From Desulfuromusa sp. (GTDB taxonomy: Bacteria > Desulfobacterota > Desulfuromonadia > Desulfuromonadales > Geopsychrobacteraceae): DNA of 6,090 nucleotides. The stretch spans positions 1 through 6,090 of the forward strand of contig JAOZOH010000155.1 of NCBI GenBank assembly GCA_029933365.1, in the 5' to 3' direction. The position numbers and the translations under genes were made by a program. Positions 1-5,834 of the stretch are shown here, piece after piece (the first letter of the stretch is position 1; each line of letters begins with the position of its first letter). A model generated the notes under the pieces. That model saw nothing but the letters and a program-made list of their open reading frames with translations, had not been told where the DNA came from and searched no databases.

Positions 1-59
1 CGGCTTTCCACCTTATTTCGCCGCCAAACTGTCCGAACAACTGGGACCACCTCTATGTA

Positions 60-260
60 TTGGCAGCTCCTTTACGGTTGGATCTGCTGGTTGGTGATAG
101 GGTCATCGTAGAATGTAAAGCTGTGCTCACTTATAATCCAATTTTTGAAGCACAAGTTCTGACCTATTTACGTCTTACTGGGAAAAAACTAGGGATGGTT
201 ATCAATTTTGGCAACAATTATGTGAGCAAGGGGATACATCGAGTTGTTAATAATTTGTGA
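60..260 (+). pseudogene. GxxExxR-family protein, C-terminal remnant (PD-(D/E)XK nuclease-like fold)
   Basis: From about position 75 to the stop at 258-260 the translation matches the C-terminal half of GxxExxR proteins, small proteins of unknown role with a PD-(D/E)XK-nuclease-like core. Visible landmarks are LRLDLLVGDRVIVECKA (D in RLDLL, then the E-x-K of VECK), EAQVLTYLRLTGKKLGMVINF and a final GIHRVVNNL. Recognisable homology is about 60 residues, against roughly 120-130 for a full member. The frame stays open to the left edge (from base 3), but residues before RLDLL do not look like the family, and the TTG at 60 has no ribosome binding site. The +2 frame gives CIGSSFT just before the homology. 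Dropping one base near 74 would join it as SSFRLDLLV, which is typical of the family, so a frameshift is possible. A truncated, probably inactive gene is the best reading; a gene entering from outside the window is the alternative. Confidence 0.6.
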
Positions 261-264
261 TCAA

Positions 265-293
265 CTTTGCGTCTTTGCGGCTTGGCGTCAGAG
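265..293 (+). repeat. TTTGCG-type interspersed repeat beside the GxxExxR gene
   Basis: Immediately after the GxxExxR stop the sequence repeats a short unit: CTTTGCG, TCTTTGCGG, CTTGGCGTCAGAG. From memory, close variants of this string (CTTTGCGTCTTTGCG followed by CTTTGCGTGAGA) commonly flank GxxExxR genes in many phyla. Its presence here supports the view that gene and repeat arrived together as a unit. It overlaps an in-frame TTG (267) that could be mistaken for the start of fnlC. Only one copy is seen in the window. Confidence 0.5.
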
Positions 294-296
294 TCT

Positions 297-302
297 GGAG
301 GG
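297..302 (+). promoter_or_regulatory. Ribosome binding site of fnlC
   Basis: GGAGGG lies 3 nt before the ATG at 306. It decides the start: the frame is open further upstream to a TTG at 267, but that codon sits inside the repeat and lacks a ribosome binding site. The 13 residues it would add are not part of the epimerase family. Confidence 0.7.
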
Positions 303-305
303 CTT

Positions 306-1442
306 ATGAAAAAAATAAAGGTAATGACAGTTGTTGGAACCCGTCCAGAAATCATTCGGCTTTCCCGGGTTCTGGCGGCGCTGGATAAATATACCGATCA
401 TATTCTTGTGCATACCGGTCAAAACTACGATTTTGAGCTGAACGAAGTATTTTTCCAAGATCTGGAAATCCGTAAACCCGATTTTTTTCTCAATGCAGCG
501 GGGAAGAATGCTGCTGAAACGATTGGTAACACCATCATCAAGCTTGATCCCATTCTCGAAGAGGTTCAGCCTGAAGCGCTTCTGATTCTTGGTGATACCA
601 ATAGTTGCTTGTCAGCTATTCCGGCTAAACGGCGCAAAATTCCAATCTTCCACATGGAAGCGGGAAATCGCTGTTTTGACCAAAGGGTGCCAGAGGAGAC
701 CAATCGTAAAATTGTTGACCATACGGCTGACATTAATTTGACCTACAGTGATATCGCCCGCGAGTACCTGCTTCGTGAAGGTTTGCCTCCAGACAGAATT
801 ATCAAGACAGGTAGCCCCATGTTTGAGGTGCTCAATTACTATGCTTACAAAATTGAAAATTCAGATGTACTGAGTCGTGAGGGATTTGAACCGTATGATT
901 ATTTCGTGGTCAGTGCCCACCGAGAGGAGAATATCGAATCAGATCGGAACTTTGATAAGCTTGTTGGAATACTTAACGGTGTGGCAGAGAAGTATGGAAA
1001 GCCTGTGATCGTTTCGACCCATCCTCGCACACGCAACCGGGTCGAAAAAATGGGAGTAACATTTCATGAGAACGTCAGACTTCTAAAGCCTCTTGGTTTC
1101 AGTGATTATGTTCATCTACAGAAGTATGCTCATGCCGTTTTGTCTGATAGTGGGACTATTAATGAGGAGTCCTCTATCCTGGATTTTCCAGCCTTGAACT
1201 TGCGTGAAGCTCATGAGCGACCTGAAGGGATGGAGGAAGCTGTGGTTATGATGACTGGTCTTGAACTTGAACGGGTGCTTCAAGGGTTGGTGGTTCTTGA
1301 GGATCGGCCTCGGGGTGAAGATCGATTAATGCGCCAAGTTGCTGATTACAGCATGCCCAATGTATCGGACAAGGTGGTGCGGATTATTTTGAGTTATACC
1401 GATTATGTGAACCGGGTCGTTTGGAAAGAGTATCAGGGGTAG
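306..1442 (+). CDS. fnlC: UDP-N-acetyl-L-fucosamine synthase (WecB-family UDP-sugar 2-epimerase, FnlC/WbjD/Cap5G type)
   Basis: This 378-residue cytoplasmic enzyme catalyses the last step of UDP-L-FucNAc synthesis, C2 epimerisation of UDP-2-acetamido-2,6-dideoxy-L-talose. It belongs to the non-hydrolysing UDP-GlcNAc 2-epimerase family. Family signatures are VVGTRPE (residues 9-15), HTGQNYD (36-42), LGDTNS (95-100, D97), HMEAG (116-120, E118), RVPEETNRKIVDH (127-139, E131), SAHREEN (203-209, H205), STHPR (237-241) and DSGTINEESS (281-290). These correspond to the catalytic D/E/E/H set and the UDP site of WecB. The subgroup assignment to FnlC rather than WecB rests on MEAGNRCFDQRVPEETNRK, the IRLSRV stretch after GTRPE, and EAHERPEGMEE (301-311), which are typical of FnlC. 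A FucNAc-transferase-like gene starts 4 nt after the stop. The length is normal and the frame intact. The partner genes fnlA and fnlB are not adjacent upstream. Confidence 0.9.
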   Translation: MKKIKVMTVVGTRPEIIRLSRVLAALDKYTDHILVHTGQNYDFELNEVFFQDLEIRKPDFFLNAAGKNAAETIGNTIIKLDPILEEVQPEALLILGDTNSCLSAIPAKRRKIPIFHMEAGNRCFDQRVPEETNRKIVDHTADINLTYSDIAREYLLREGLPPDRIIKTGSPMFEVLNYYAYKIENSDVLSREGFEPYDYFVVSAHREENIESDRNFDKLVGILNGVAEKYGKPVIVSTHPRTRNRVEKMGVTFHENVRLLKPLGFSDYVHLQKYAHAVLSDSGTINEESSILDFPALNLREAHERPEGMEEAVVMMTGLELERVLQGLVVLEDRPRGEDRLMRQVADYSMPNVSDKVVRIILSYTDYVNRVVWKEYQG

Positions 1443-1446
1443 CTTG

Positions 1447-2673
1447 ATGCGAATTCTGATGTTGACGCAGTGGTTCTATCCGGAGCCTTTTTTTAAAGGG
1501 CTACCCTTTGCTAAGGAATTGATAAGGCGTGGAAATGATGTAGAGGTTCTTACCGGTTTTCCAAACTATCCTGGCGGCAAGATCTATAATGGTTATCATT
1601 TACGTCTATGGCAGAGAGAAAAGGTGGATGGGGTGACGGTTAACAGAGTTTATCTCTACCCGAGTCATGACGAATCAGGAATCCGTAGAATTATTAATTA
1701 TTTAAGCTTTGCCTTATCTGCCGTATTCTTAGGCTCCTGGTTAGTCCGCAAGCCAGATGTAGTTTATGTTTACAATCTGGTTACGCTGGCCTGGGCTGCA
1801 ACTTTTCTTCGTTGGATCTATGGTTGCAAGATTATTTATGATGTTCAGGATCTATGGCCAGAGTCAGTCGTTTCTTCTGGTATGCTAAAAAATCGTTTGG
1901 TACTTGGATTGCTGCACCGCTGGTGTCTTTGGGCGTATAAAACTGCAGATCAAATCGTAGTCCTTTCCCCAGGTTTTAAACAGAATCTACAACGCCGTGG
2001 GATTCCTGAAGATAAAATTGAAGTTATTTACAATTGGTGTGACACAGATTCTACATTGCCTGAGAGGTCTGGTGACCAATTGGCTAAAGAATTAGGCTTG
2101 GTGGATTCATTTAATGTTATGTTTGCCGGGACAATGGGGGTTATGCAAGGGCTGGAAACAGTACTTGAAGCTGCAAGAATTTGTGCTGAGGAGTTGCCGA
2201 ATATCCGTTTTATATTCGTGGGTGATGGAATTGACAAAAAGCGTTTGTTTGATAAATCCAAAGAAACTGGTTTAACTAATGTGATATTTGTCCCACGGCA
2301 ACCAATGAGTAAAATGGGAGAGTTTTTTGCCTTTGCCGATACGCTGCTTGTCCATCTTAAAAATGATGATTTATTTCGAATTACCATCCCTTCAAAAACG
2401 CAGGCATATTTAGCTGCGGGTCGACCTGTTATTATGGCTGTCAGTGGGGATGCTGCTGATTTGATAGAAATGACTAATGCTGGTTATGCGTGTGTGTCAG
2501 AAGATCCTGATGCGATTGTTAGCTGTATTAAAAAGTTGTGCGCATTGTCCTCAGAAGAAAGAGTATGTATGGGCAAAAGAGGTAAGGATTTTTATATCAA
2601 GGAGTTGTCGATAGACTGTGGTGTAAGAAAATTCGAAGCCCTCTTTAGATCGACGTTAACGGAGGATGTTTGA
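1447..2673 (+). CDS. wbuB: GT4-family glycosyltransferase, WbuB/WbjE-like (probable L-FucNAc transferase)
   Basis: This 408-residue GT-B enzyme probably moves L-FucNAc from UDP-L-FucNAc to the lipid-linked first sugar at the cytoplasmic face of the inner membrane. The N-terminal domain opens with MRILMLTQWFYPEP and carries GFPNYPGG (38-45), LYPSHD (70-75) and YDVQDLWPES (131-140), all characteristic of the WbuB group. The C-terminal nucleotide-sugar domain has FAGTMGVMQGLE (226-237), FVGDG (257-261) and IPSKTQAYLAAGRPV (314-328) followed by SGDAADLIE. The stretch at 83-100 is hydrophobic and likely membrane-associating. An in-frame TTG lies one codon upstream, but the ATG at 1447 matches the family N-terminus and has AGGGG at 1435-1439, inside the end of fnlC. 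It overlaps the next gene by 4 nt. Direct adjacency to fnlC supports FucNAc as donor; acceptor and linkage are inferred. Confidence 0.82.
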   Translation: MRILMLTQWFYPEPFFKGLPFAKELIRRGNDVEVLTGFPNYPGGKIYNGYHLRLWQREKVDGVTVNRVYLYPSHDESGIRRIINYLSFALSAVFLGSWLVRKPDVVYVYNLVTLAWAATFLRWIYGCKIIYDVQDLWPESVVSSGMLKNRLVLGLLHRWCLWAYKTADQIVVLSPGFKQNLQRRGIPEDKIEVIYNWCDTDSTLPERSGDQLAKELGLVDSFNVMFAGTMGVMQGLETVLEAARICAEELPNIRFIFVGDGIDKKRLFDKSKETGLTNVIFVPRQPMSKMGEFFAFADTLLVHLKNDDLFRITIPSKTQAYLAAGRPVIMAVSGDAADLIEMTNAGYACVSEDPDAIVSCIKKLCALSSEERVCMGKRGKDFYIKELSIDCGVRKFEALFRSTLTEDV

Positions 2674-3278
2674 ACTCTTCAAAATTTAGCAAAATAATGT
2701 TCGATTATATTCTCGTGATTCCCATGATATTGATACTTATTCCTGTCCTTTTTCTTGTTGCTGTTTTCGTGAAATTCAAACTTGCTTCACCAGTGTTGTT
2801 TTGTCAGAAGCGTCCCGGGTTTGGTGGTAAGCCATTTATGATGTATAAGTTTCGAACTATGACAGATGCAAAGAACATTAGTGGCAATTTATTGCCTGAT
2901 TCGTTGCGCTTGACGAAATTGGGTCGTTTCTTGCGAAGTTCCAGTTTAGATGAGTTGCCCGCTTTGTACAATGTCTTGAAAGGTGACATGAGCCTTGTCG
3001 GTCCACGTCCTTTGTTGATGGAATATCTTCCGCTTTACAATGATGAGCAGCGTCGTCGCCATGAAGTACGACCAGGAATCACTGGCTGGGCACAGGTCAA
3101 TGGGCGTAATTCTCTCAGTTGGGAAGAACGTTTTAATCTGGATATCTGGTATGTTGATAATCAGTCATTCTGGCTGGACTTGAAGATATTGTTCATGACT
3201 ATGAAAAAAGTTCTGGTTCGTGATGGGATCAGTGCTGATGGGGAGGCAACAATGTCGAAATTTACAGGGAATCAATAA
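2670..3278 (+). CDS. PglC-like initiating sugar-phosphate transferase (small monotopic phosphoglycosyl transferase)
   Basis: This 202-residue protein is a bacterial sugar transferase that moves a phosphosugar from UDP to undecaprenyl phosphate to start a glycan. A single hydrophobic segment (about 11-35) precedes the catalytic domain, as in the short PglC/WecP-size enzymes and unlike the long WbaP/WcaJ forms. Visible motifs are FCQKRPGFGGKPF (44-56), YKFRTM (59-64), the catalytic Asp-Glu pair in SSLDELP (D94, E95), NVLKGDMSLVGPRP (101-114) and RPGITGWAQVNGRN (134-147). The C-terminus with RDGISADGEATM and FTG is typical of complete members. The start is TTG at 2670, overlapping the previous stop as TTGA, with GGAGG (2661-2665) just upstream; ATG at 2697 (M10) is the alternative. 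The donor is inferred as UDP-diNAcBac (QuiNAc4NAc) from the PglD-, PglE- and PglF-like genes downstream. UDP-GalNAc or a related donor cannot be excluded. Confidence 0.85.
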   Translation: MNSSKFSKIMFDYILVIPMILILIPVLFLVAVFVKFKLASPVLFCQKRPGFGGKPFMMYKFRTMTDAKNISGNLLPDSLRLTKLGRFLRSSSLDELPALYNVLKGDMSLVGPRPLLMEYLPLYNDEQRRRHEVRPGITGWAQVNGRNSLSWEERFNLDIWYVDNQSFWLDLKILFMTMKKVLVRDGISADGEATMSKFTGNQ

Positions 3279-3289
3279 CAAGCTATACT
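3261..3289 (+). promoter_or_regulatory. Predicted sigma70 promoter of the toxin-antitoxin operon
   Basis: TTTACA (3261-3266; one mismatch to TTGACA) is followed by a 17-nt spacer and TATACT (3284-3289; one mismatch to TATAAT). The -35 element lies in the codons for the conserved F-T near the C-terminus of the PglC-like protein; the -10 lies just past its stop. Transcription would start roughly at 3295-3298, about 25 nt before the antitoxin ATG. This is a sequence-based prediction only. Confidence 0.55.
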
Positions 3290-3305
3290 AGTCTCATCTA
3301 CTAGT
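3286..3305 (+). promoter_or_regulatory. Candidate operator: two TACTAGT copies with palindromic ACTAGT cores
   Basis: TACTAGT occurs at 3286-3292 and again at 3299-3305, a 13-nt period. Each core ACTAGT is its own reverse complement, so the pair is both a direct and an inverted repeat. The first copy overlaps the -10 box and the second covers the likely transcript start. That is where a toxin-antitoxin complex would be expected to bind for autorepression. Binding is inferred. Confidence 0.4.
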
Positions 3306-3322
3306 TATTTTGAGGTGAAGTT

Positions 3323-3547
3323 ATGAACACTGCTGCATTGATTAAAGAAGTTGTCTCGCTCCCTGTTGAGGAGCGGACTCTAGTTGTTGAGTCTTTATTG
3401 CAAAGTTTAAATCATCCTAAAACAGAAATTGACAGGCAATGGGGACATGTTGCAAAAAAAAGGTTGAGAGCTCTAAAGAGTGGTGAAGTTCAGGCAGTCG
3501 ACGGAGAGAAGGTGTTTAGTGATATTTGGCATAGTTTTGAAAAATGA
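3323..3547 (+). CDS. Antitoxin, addiction-module component family (Unstab_antitox type)
   Basis: This 74-residue protein resembles the short 'addiction module protein' antitoxins (PF09720 type) that pair with ParE/RelE-fold toxins. Family features are the N-terminal helix ending in SLPVEERTLVVESLLQSL (12-29), a central W40 in IDRQWGHVAKKR (36-47), LKSGEVQAVDGEKVF (51-65) and a C-terminal helix that would wrap the toxin. It would neutralise the toxin and probably help repress its own promoter; no classical DNA-binding domain is obvious. The ribosome binding site GAGGTG (3312-3317) is 5 nt from the ATG. The stop overlaps the toxin start as ATGA. It lies between two glycan genes with which it has no functional relation, so it is best read as an inserted module. 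Confidence 0.85.
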   Translation: MNTAALIKEVVSLPVEERTLVVESLLQSLNHPKTEIDRQWGHVAKKRLRALKSGEVQAVDGEKVFSDIWHSFEK

Positions 3548-3834
3548 GTTTTTATTTTCATCCCGAAGCTGAGTCTGAGTTACAAGACGCTATAAATTAT
3601 TATGAAGGTATTAGGGCTGATTTAGGTCATGACTTTGCTGTTGAAGTTTACTCTGCCATTCAGCGAGCTGTTTCAATGCCTGAATCTTGGGCGTTGATTG
3701 ATACCGATATCAGACGTTCGCTAGTCTCAAGATTTCCCTATGGCGTTCTCTATTCTAAAGCAAATAATAAAATCTACATTCTCGCTGTGATGAATCTGCA
3801 CCGCCAACCCGATTATTGGAAGGATAGACGCTAG
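3544..3834 (+). CDS. ParE/RelE-superfamily toxin
   Basis: This 96-residue protein has the layout of ParE/RelE-fold toxins: an N-terminal strand (SFYFHPEAESELQDA, 2-16), a helical hairpin with INYYEGI (17-23) and GHDFAVEVYSAIQRA (28-42), then SRFPYGVLY (62-70), NKIYILAVMNLHRQP (75-89) and the ending DYWKDR (90-95). The FPYGVLY and HRxPxYWxDR motifs are typical of the partner of this antitoxin family. Whether it poisons gyrase (ParE-like) or cuts mRNA (RelE-like) cannot be told; ParE-like is more usual for this subgroup. Translation is coupled to the antitoxin by the ATGA overlap (3544-3547). The frame is intact and normal in length, so the module could be active. Its stop codon TAG directly touches the GTG start of the next gene, and its last codons contain that gene's ribosome binding site. 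Confidence 0.85.
   Translation: MSFYFHPEAESELQDAINYYEGIRADLGHDFAVEVYSAIQRAVSMPESWALIDTDIRRSLVSRFPYGVLYSKANNKIYILAVMNLHRQPDYWKDRR
3818..3824 (+). promoter_or_regulatory. Ribosome binding site of the PglD-like gene, inside the toxin gene
   Basis: GGAAGGA lies in the codons for the toxin's conserved Trp-Lys-Asp near its C-terminus, 10 nt before the GTG at 3835. With zero bases between the toxin stop and this GTG, ribosomes finishing the toxin would be well placed to re-initiate. It supports GTG 3835 as the start. Confidence 0.55.
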
Positions 3835-4449
3835 GTGGAAAAGTTAGCAATTCTGGGTGCCAGCGGACATGGCAAAGTGGTCGCCGATATTGCCGAATGT
3901 TGCGGCTGGCAACAGATCGATTTTTTTGATGACGCTTGGCCTGATGCCGATGTAAACGTTCACTGGCAGGTGATTGGTGATACTGTTGCGCTGGTTCAGA
4001 CATTGAGCCAGTACTCAGGTGTGATTGTTGCGATTGGTGATAATAGGATCAGAGCTGCAAAGTTTGAACTGCTTCATAAGTCCCATGCTCCGATGATAAG
4101 TGTAATTCATCCGGATACCACCATAAGCCGATATTCATCTATTGGTGCTGGATCTGTGGTCATGGCTGGAGTTGTTGTGAACGTAGATACGACAATTGCC
4201 GAAGGGGCGATTCTGAACACAGGTTGCAGTATTGATCATGATTGTTCCCTTGGAAGTTTTGTTCATATTAGCCCCGGAGCACGTCTTGCTGGCTTGGTCA
4301 GTGTTGGTGACGAAAGCTGGATTGGAATTGGAGCTTGCGTGCGGCAGTCGACCTTAATCGGTGCAAAAGTTGTGGTTGGTGCTGGCGCAGCAGTCGTTTC
4401 TGATTTGCCTGATGGCGTAACCGCACTGGGTATTCCTGCACGTTTCTAA
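3835..4449 (+). CDS. PglD/NeuD-family acetyltransferase, probable UDP-4-amino-sugar N-acetyltransferase
   Basis: This 204-residue left-handed beta-helix acetyltransferase would use acetyl-CoA to acetylate the 4-amino group of UDP-4-amino-4,6-dideoxy-GlcNAc, giving UDP-diNAcBac. The N-terminal small Rossmann-like domain begins LAILGASGHGKVVADIA (4-20), the substrate-binding glycine-rich signature of the PglD/NeuD family, followed by FFDD (30-33) and AIGDN (66-70). From about residue 90 hexapeptide repeats form the beta-helix (IGAGSVV, IAEGAILNTG, LGSFVHISPGA, VGDESWIGIGA). H135 in SIDHDC matches the catalytic His of PglD and H144 the second conserved His. The C-terminus GIPAR is typical. The start is GTG at 3835, touching the toxin stop. 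The same family includes sialic-acid O-acetyltransferases (NeuD); the aminotransferase and dehydratase alongside favour the PglD role. Confidence 0.82.
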   Translation: MEKLAILGASGHGKVVADIAECCGWQQIDFFDDAWPDADVNVHWQVIGDTVALVQTLSQYSGVIVAIGDNRIRAAKFELLHKSHAPMISVIHPDTTISRYSSIGAGSVVMAGVVVNVDTTIAEGAILNTGCSIDHDCSLGSFVHISPGARLAGLVSVGDESWIGIGACVRQSTLIGAKVVVGAGAAVVSDLPDGVTALGIPARF

Positions 4450-4477
4450 ACTAATTTTTACTATTGAGGTTTCTATT

Positions 4478-5653
4478 GTGTTGAATACTCCATTTTCCCC
4501 ATGGCCCTCTTTTACTCAAGAGGAGGCAAATGCTGCTCAGGAGGTCCTGCTCTCCAATAAGGTCAACTACTGGACGGGTACTGAAGGGCACCAGTTTGAG
4601 CGTGAATTTGCTGAATTTTCTAATTGTGAATATGCTGTGGCGCTGGTAAATGGTACCGTGGCTCTGGATCTTGCCCTTAAATCGTTGGATATTGGTAATG
4701 GTGACGAAGTGATTGTAACGTCACGTACTTTCCTTGCTTCAGTGTCAAGTATTGTCAACGCAAGTGCCGTGCCGATATTTGCTGACGTGGACCGCGACAG
4801 TCAGAATATCACTGTTGAGTCAATACAAGCTGTTTTATCGTCAGCAACTAAAGCAATCATTTGCGTTCATCTGGCAGGCTGGTCTTGTGATATGGATCCA
4901 ATTATGGCCTTGGCAGCAGAATATGACCTATCTGTCATCGAAGACTGCGCTCAAGCACATGGAGCTAAATACAAAGGTCAATCCGTCGGTTCGATTGGTC
5001 ATATCGGTTGCTGGTCATTCTGCCAAGACAAGATCATGACTACGGGCGGAGAAGGTGGAATGGTGACGACCAATGATCGAGAGCTGTGGTCAAAAATGTG
5101 GTCATATAAGGATCATGGCAAATCCTGGGAAGCGGTTTACGAGCAAGAGCATCCACCGGGATTCCGTTGGTTGCATGATTCTTTTGGTATGAACGGGCGT
5201 ATGACTGAAATGCAGGCTGCCATTGGGCGAATTCAGCTCAAGCGAATGCCACAATGGCACGAGGCTAGAACATATAATGCTAGTAAGATTCTTGATACTG
5301 CACGGACGCTATTAGGATTGCGAGTGCCAGAGGTTCCTGTGGATGTCCAACATGCTTGGTATAAGTGCTATGTGTTTGTTGAGTTTGAGCAGTTGAAACC
5401 GAATTGGGATCGCGATTGGATTATGAATACGATTGTAGCTGAAGGTGTGCCTTGTTTTTCTGGTTCGTGTTCTGAAGTGTATCTGGAGAAGGCTTTTGAT
5501 GGCACGGGTTGGCGACCAGAAAGGCGTTTACTGGTGGCCAAAGAATTAGGTGAAACCAGTCTGATGTTTCTGGTGCATCCGACATTGACAGAGGGTGAGA
5601 TTCAGAAGACCTGTGATGTGCTAAAAGAAGTGATGGGACAAGCTGTACGTTGA
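4478..5653 (+). CDS. PglE-like PLP-dependent aminotransferase (DegT/DnrJ/EryC1/StrS family)
   Basis: This 391-residue cytoplasmic sugar aminotransferase is predicted to convert UDP-2-acetamido-4-keto-2,6-dideoxy-hexose to the 4-amino sugar, with glutamate as donor. Fold-type-I landmarks are present: VNGTVALDLAL (57-67), EVIVTSRTFLASVSSI (77-92) for the cofactor pocket, the Asp of VIEDCAQAHGA (D156) that pairs with the pyridine nitrogen, SFCQDK with the PLP lysine K185, and TTGGEGGM (188-195). GMNGRMTEMQAAIGRIQL (237-254) is also a family signature. The start is GTG at 4478, preceded by TGAGGT (4465-4470) at good spacing; the next codon, TTG, is a possible alternative. It follows the acetyltransferase by 28 nt, so the two are probably co-transcribed. 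The exact substrate is inferred from the neighbours; other 3- or 4-keto sugars are possible. Confidence 0.85.
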   Translation: MLNTPFSPWPSFTQEEANAAQEVLLSNKVNYWTGTEGHQFEREFAEFSNCEYAVALVNGTVALDLALKSLDIGNGDEVIVTSRTFLASVSSIVNASAVPIFADVDRDSQNITVESIQAVLSSATKAIICVHLAGWSCDMDPIMALAAEYDLSVIEDCAQAHGAKYKGQSVGSIGHIGCWSFCQDKIMTTGGEGGMVTTNDRELWSKMWSYKDHGKSWEAVYEQEHPPGFRWLHDSFGMNGRMTEMQAAIGRIQLKRMPQWHEARTYNASKILDTARTLLGLRVPEVPVDVQHAWYKCYVFVEFEQLKPNWDRDWIMNTIVAEGVPCFSGSCSEVYLEKAFDGTGWRPERRLLVAKELGETSLMFLVHPTLTEGEIQKTCDVLKEVMGQAVR

Positions 5654-5834
5654 ACATTGTATGCTGAAAACTAATAAACACGAGCCCATTCAATAGCTCT
5701 GATATGGTTTGTTGGTAAAAAAAACTGAAACTGTGGAATTATCTGGTAAACTTTTTGTGCTGAGAGCCGTCTATATCATCAGATATCTCAATTCAATTAA
5801 TCACAAAACTTAAAATCAGGGGGTGGGGGGTCAC
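5654..5834 (+). other. Non-coding gap with G-rich leader before the dehydratase gene
   Basis: This 181-nt AT-rich stretch is the longest gap between genes here. I see no coding sequence, no strong hairpin followed by a T-run, and no ops or JUMPstart element. GAGC/GCTC at about 5682-5698 is too short for a terminator. The best -10-like strings (for example TATATC at 5772-5777) lack a matching -35, so a promoter is possible but not shown. AGATATCT (5781-5788) is a perfect 8-nt palindrome of unknown meaning. The 3' end is unusually G-rich: five Gs, a T, then six Gs (5819-5830), which also serves as the ribosome binding site of the next gene. Confidence 0.5.

Noticed and set aside
267..305. Upstream TTG extension of fnlC by 13 residues
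   Set aside because: The codons fall inside the TTTGCG repeat, lack a ribosome binding site and add residues not found in the family; GGAGGG before ATG 306 fits better.
2028..2387. 119-codon open frame on the minus strand
   Set aside because: It lies wholly inside the WbuB-like gene, whose + strand product has clear family motifs; the minus-strand product resembles nothing I recognise.
3288..3729. Nine-base repeat CTAGTCTCA at 3288-3296 and 3721-3729
   Set aside because: A shared 9-mer over this length is about as frequent as expected by chance; no matching boundary or symmetry supports a role.
3279..3840. Target-site duplication or inverted ends around the toxin-antitoxin module
   Set aside because: I looked for matching flanks at the two junctions and found only a shared CTAG, which is too short; no transposase or recombinase is present.
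3755..4003. 82-codon minus-strand frame across the toxin/acetyltransferase junction
   Set aside because: It overlaps two well-supported + strand genes and its product (rich in H, Q and R) shows no domain features.
4734..5039. 101-codon + strand frame inside the aminotransferase gene
   Set aside because: It is a shifted reading of the aminotransferase, which has all catalytic motifs in its own frame across this stretch.
5421..5693. 90-codon minus-strand frame spanning the end of the aminotransferase and the gap
   Set aside because: It mostly overlaps the aminotransferase 3' end and has no recognisable domain.
5680..5700. Possible terminator after the aminotransferase gene
   Set aside because: The only pairing seen is a 4-nt GAGC/GCTC stem with no following T-run.
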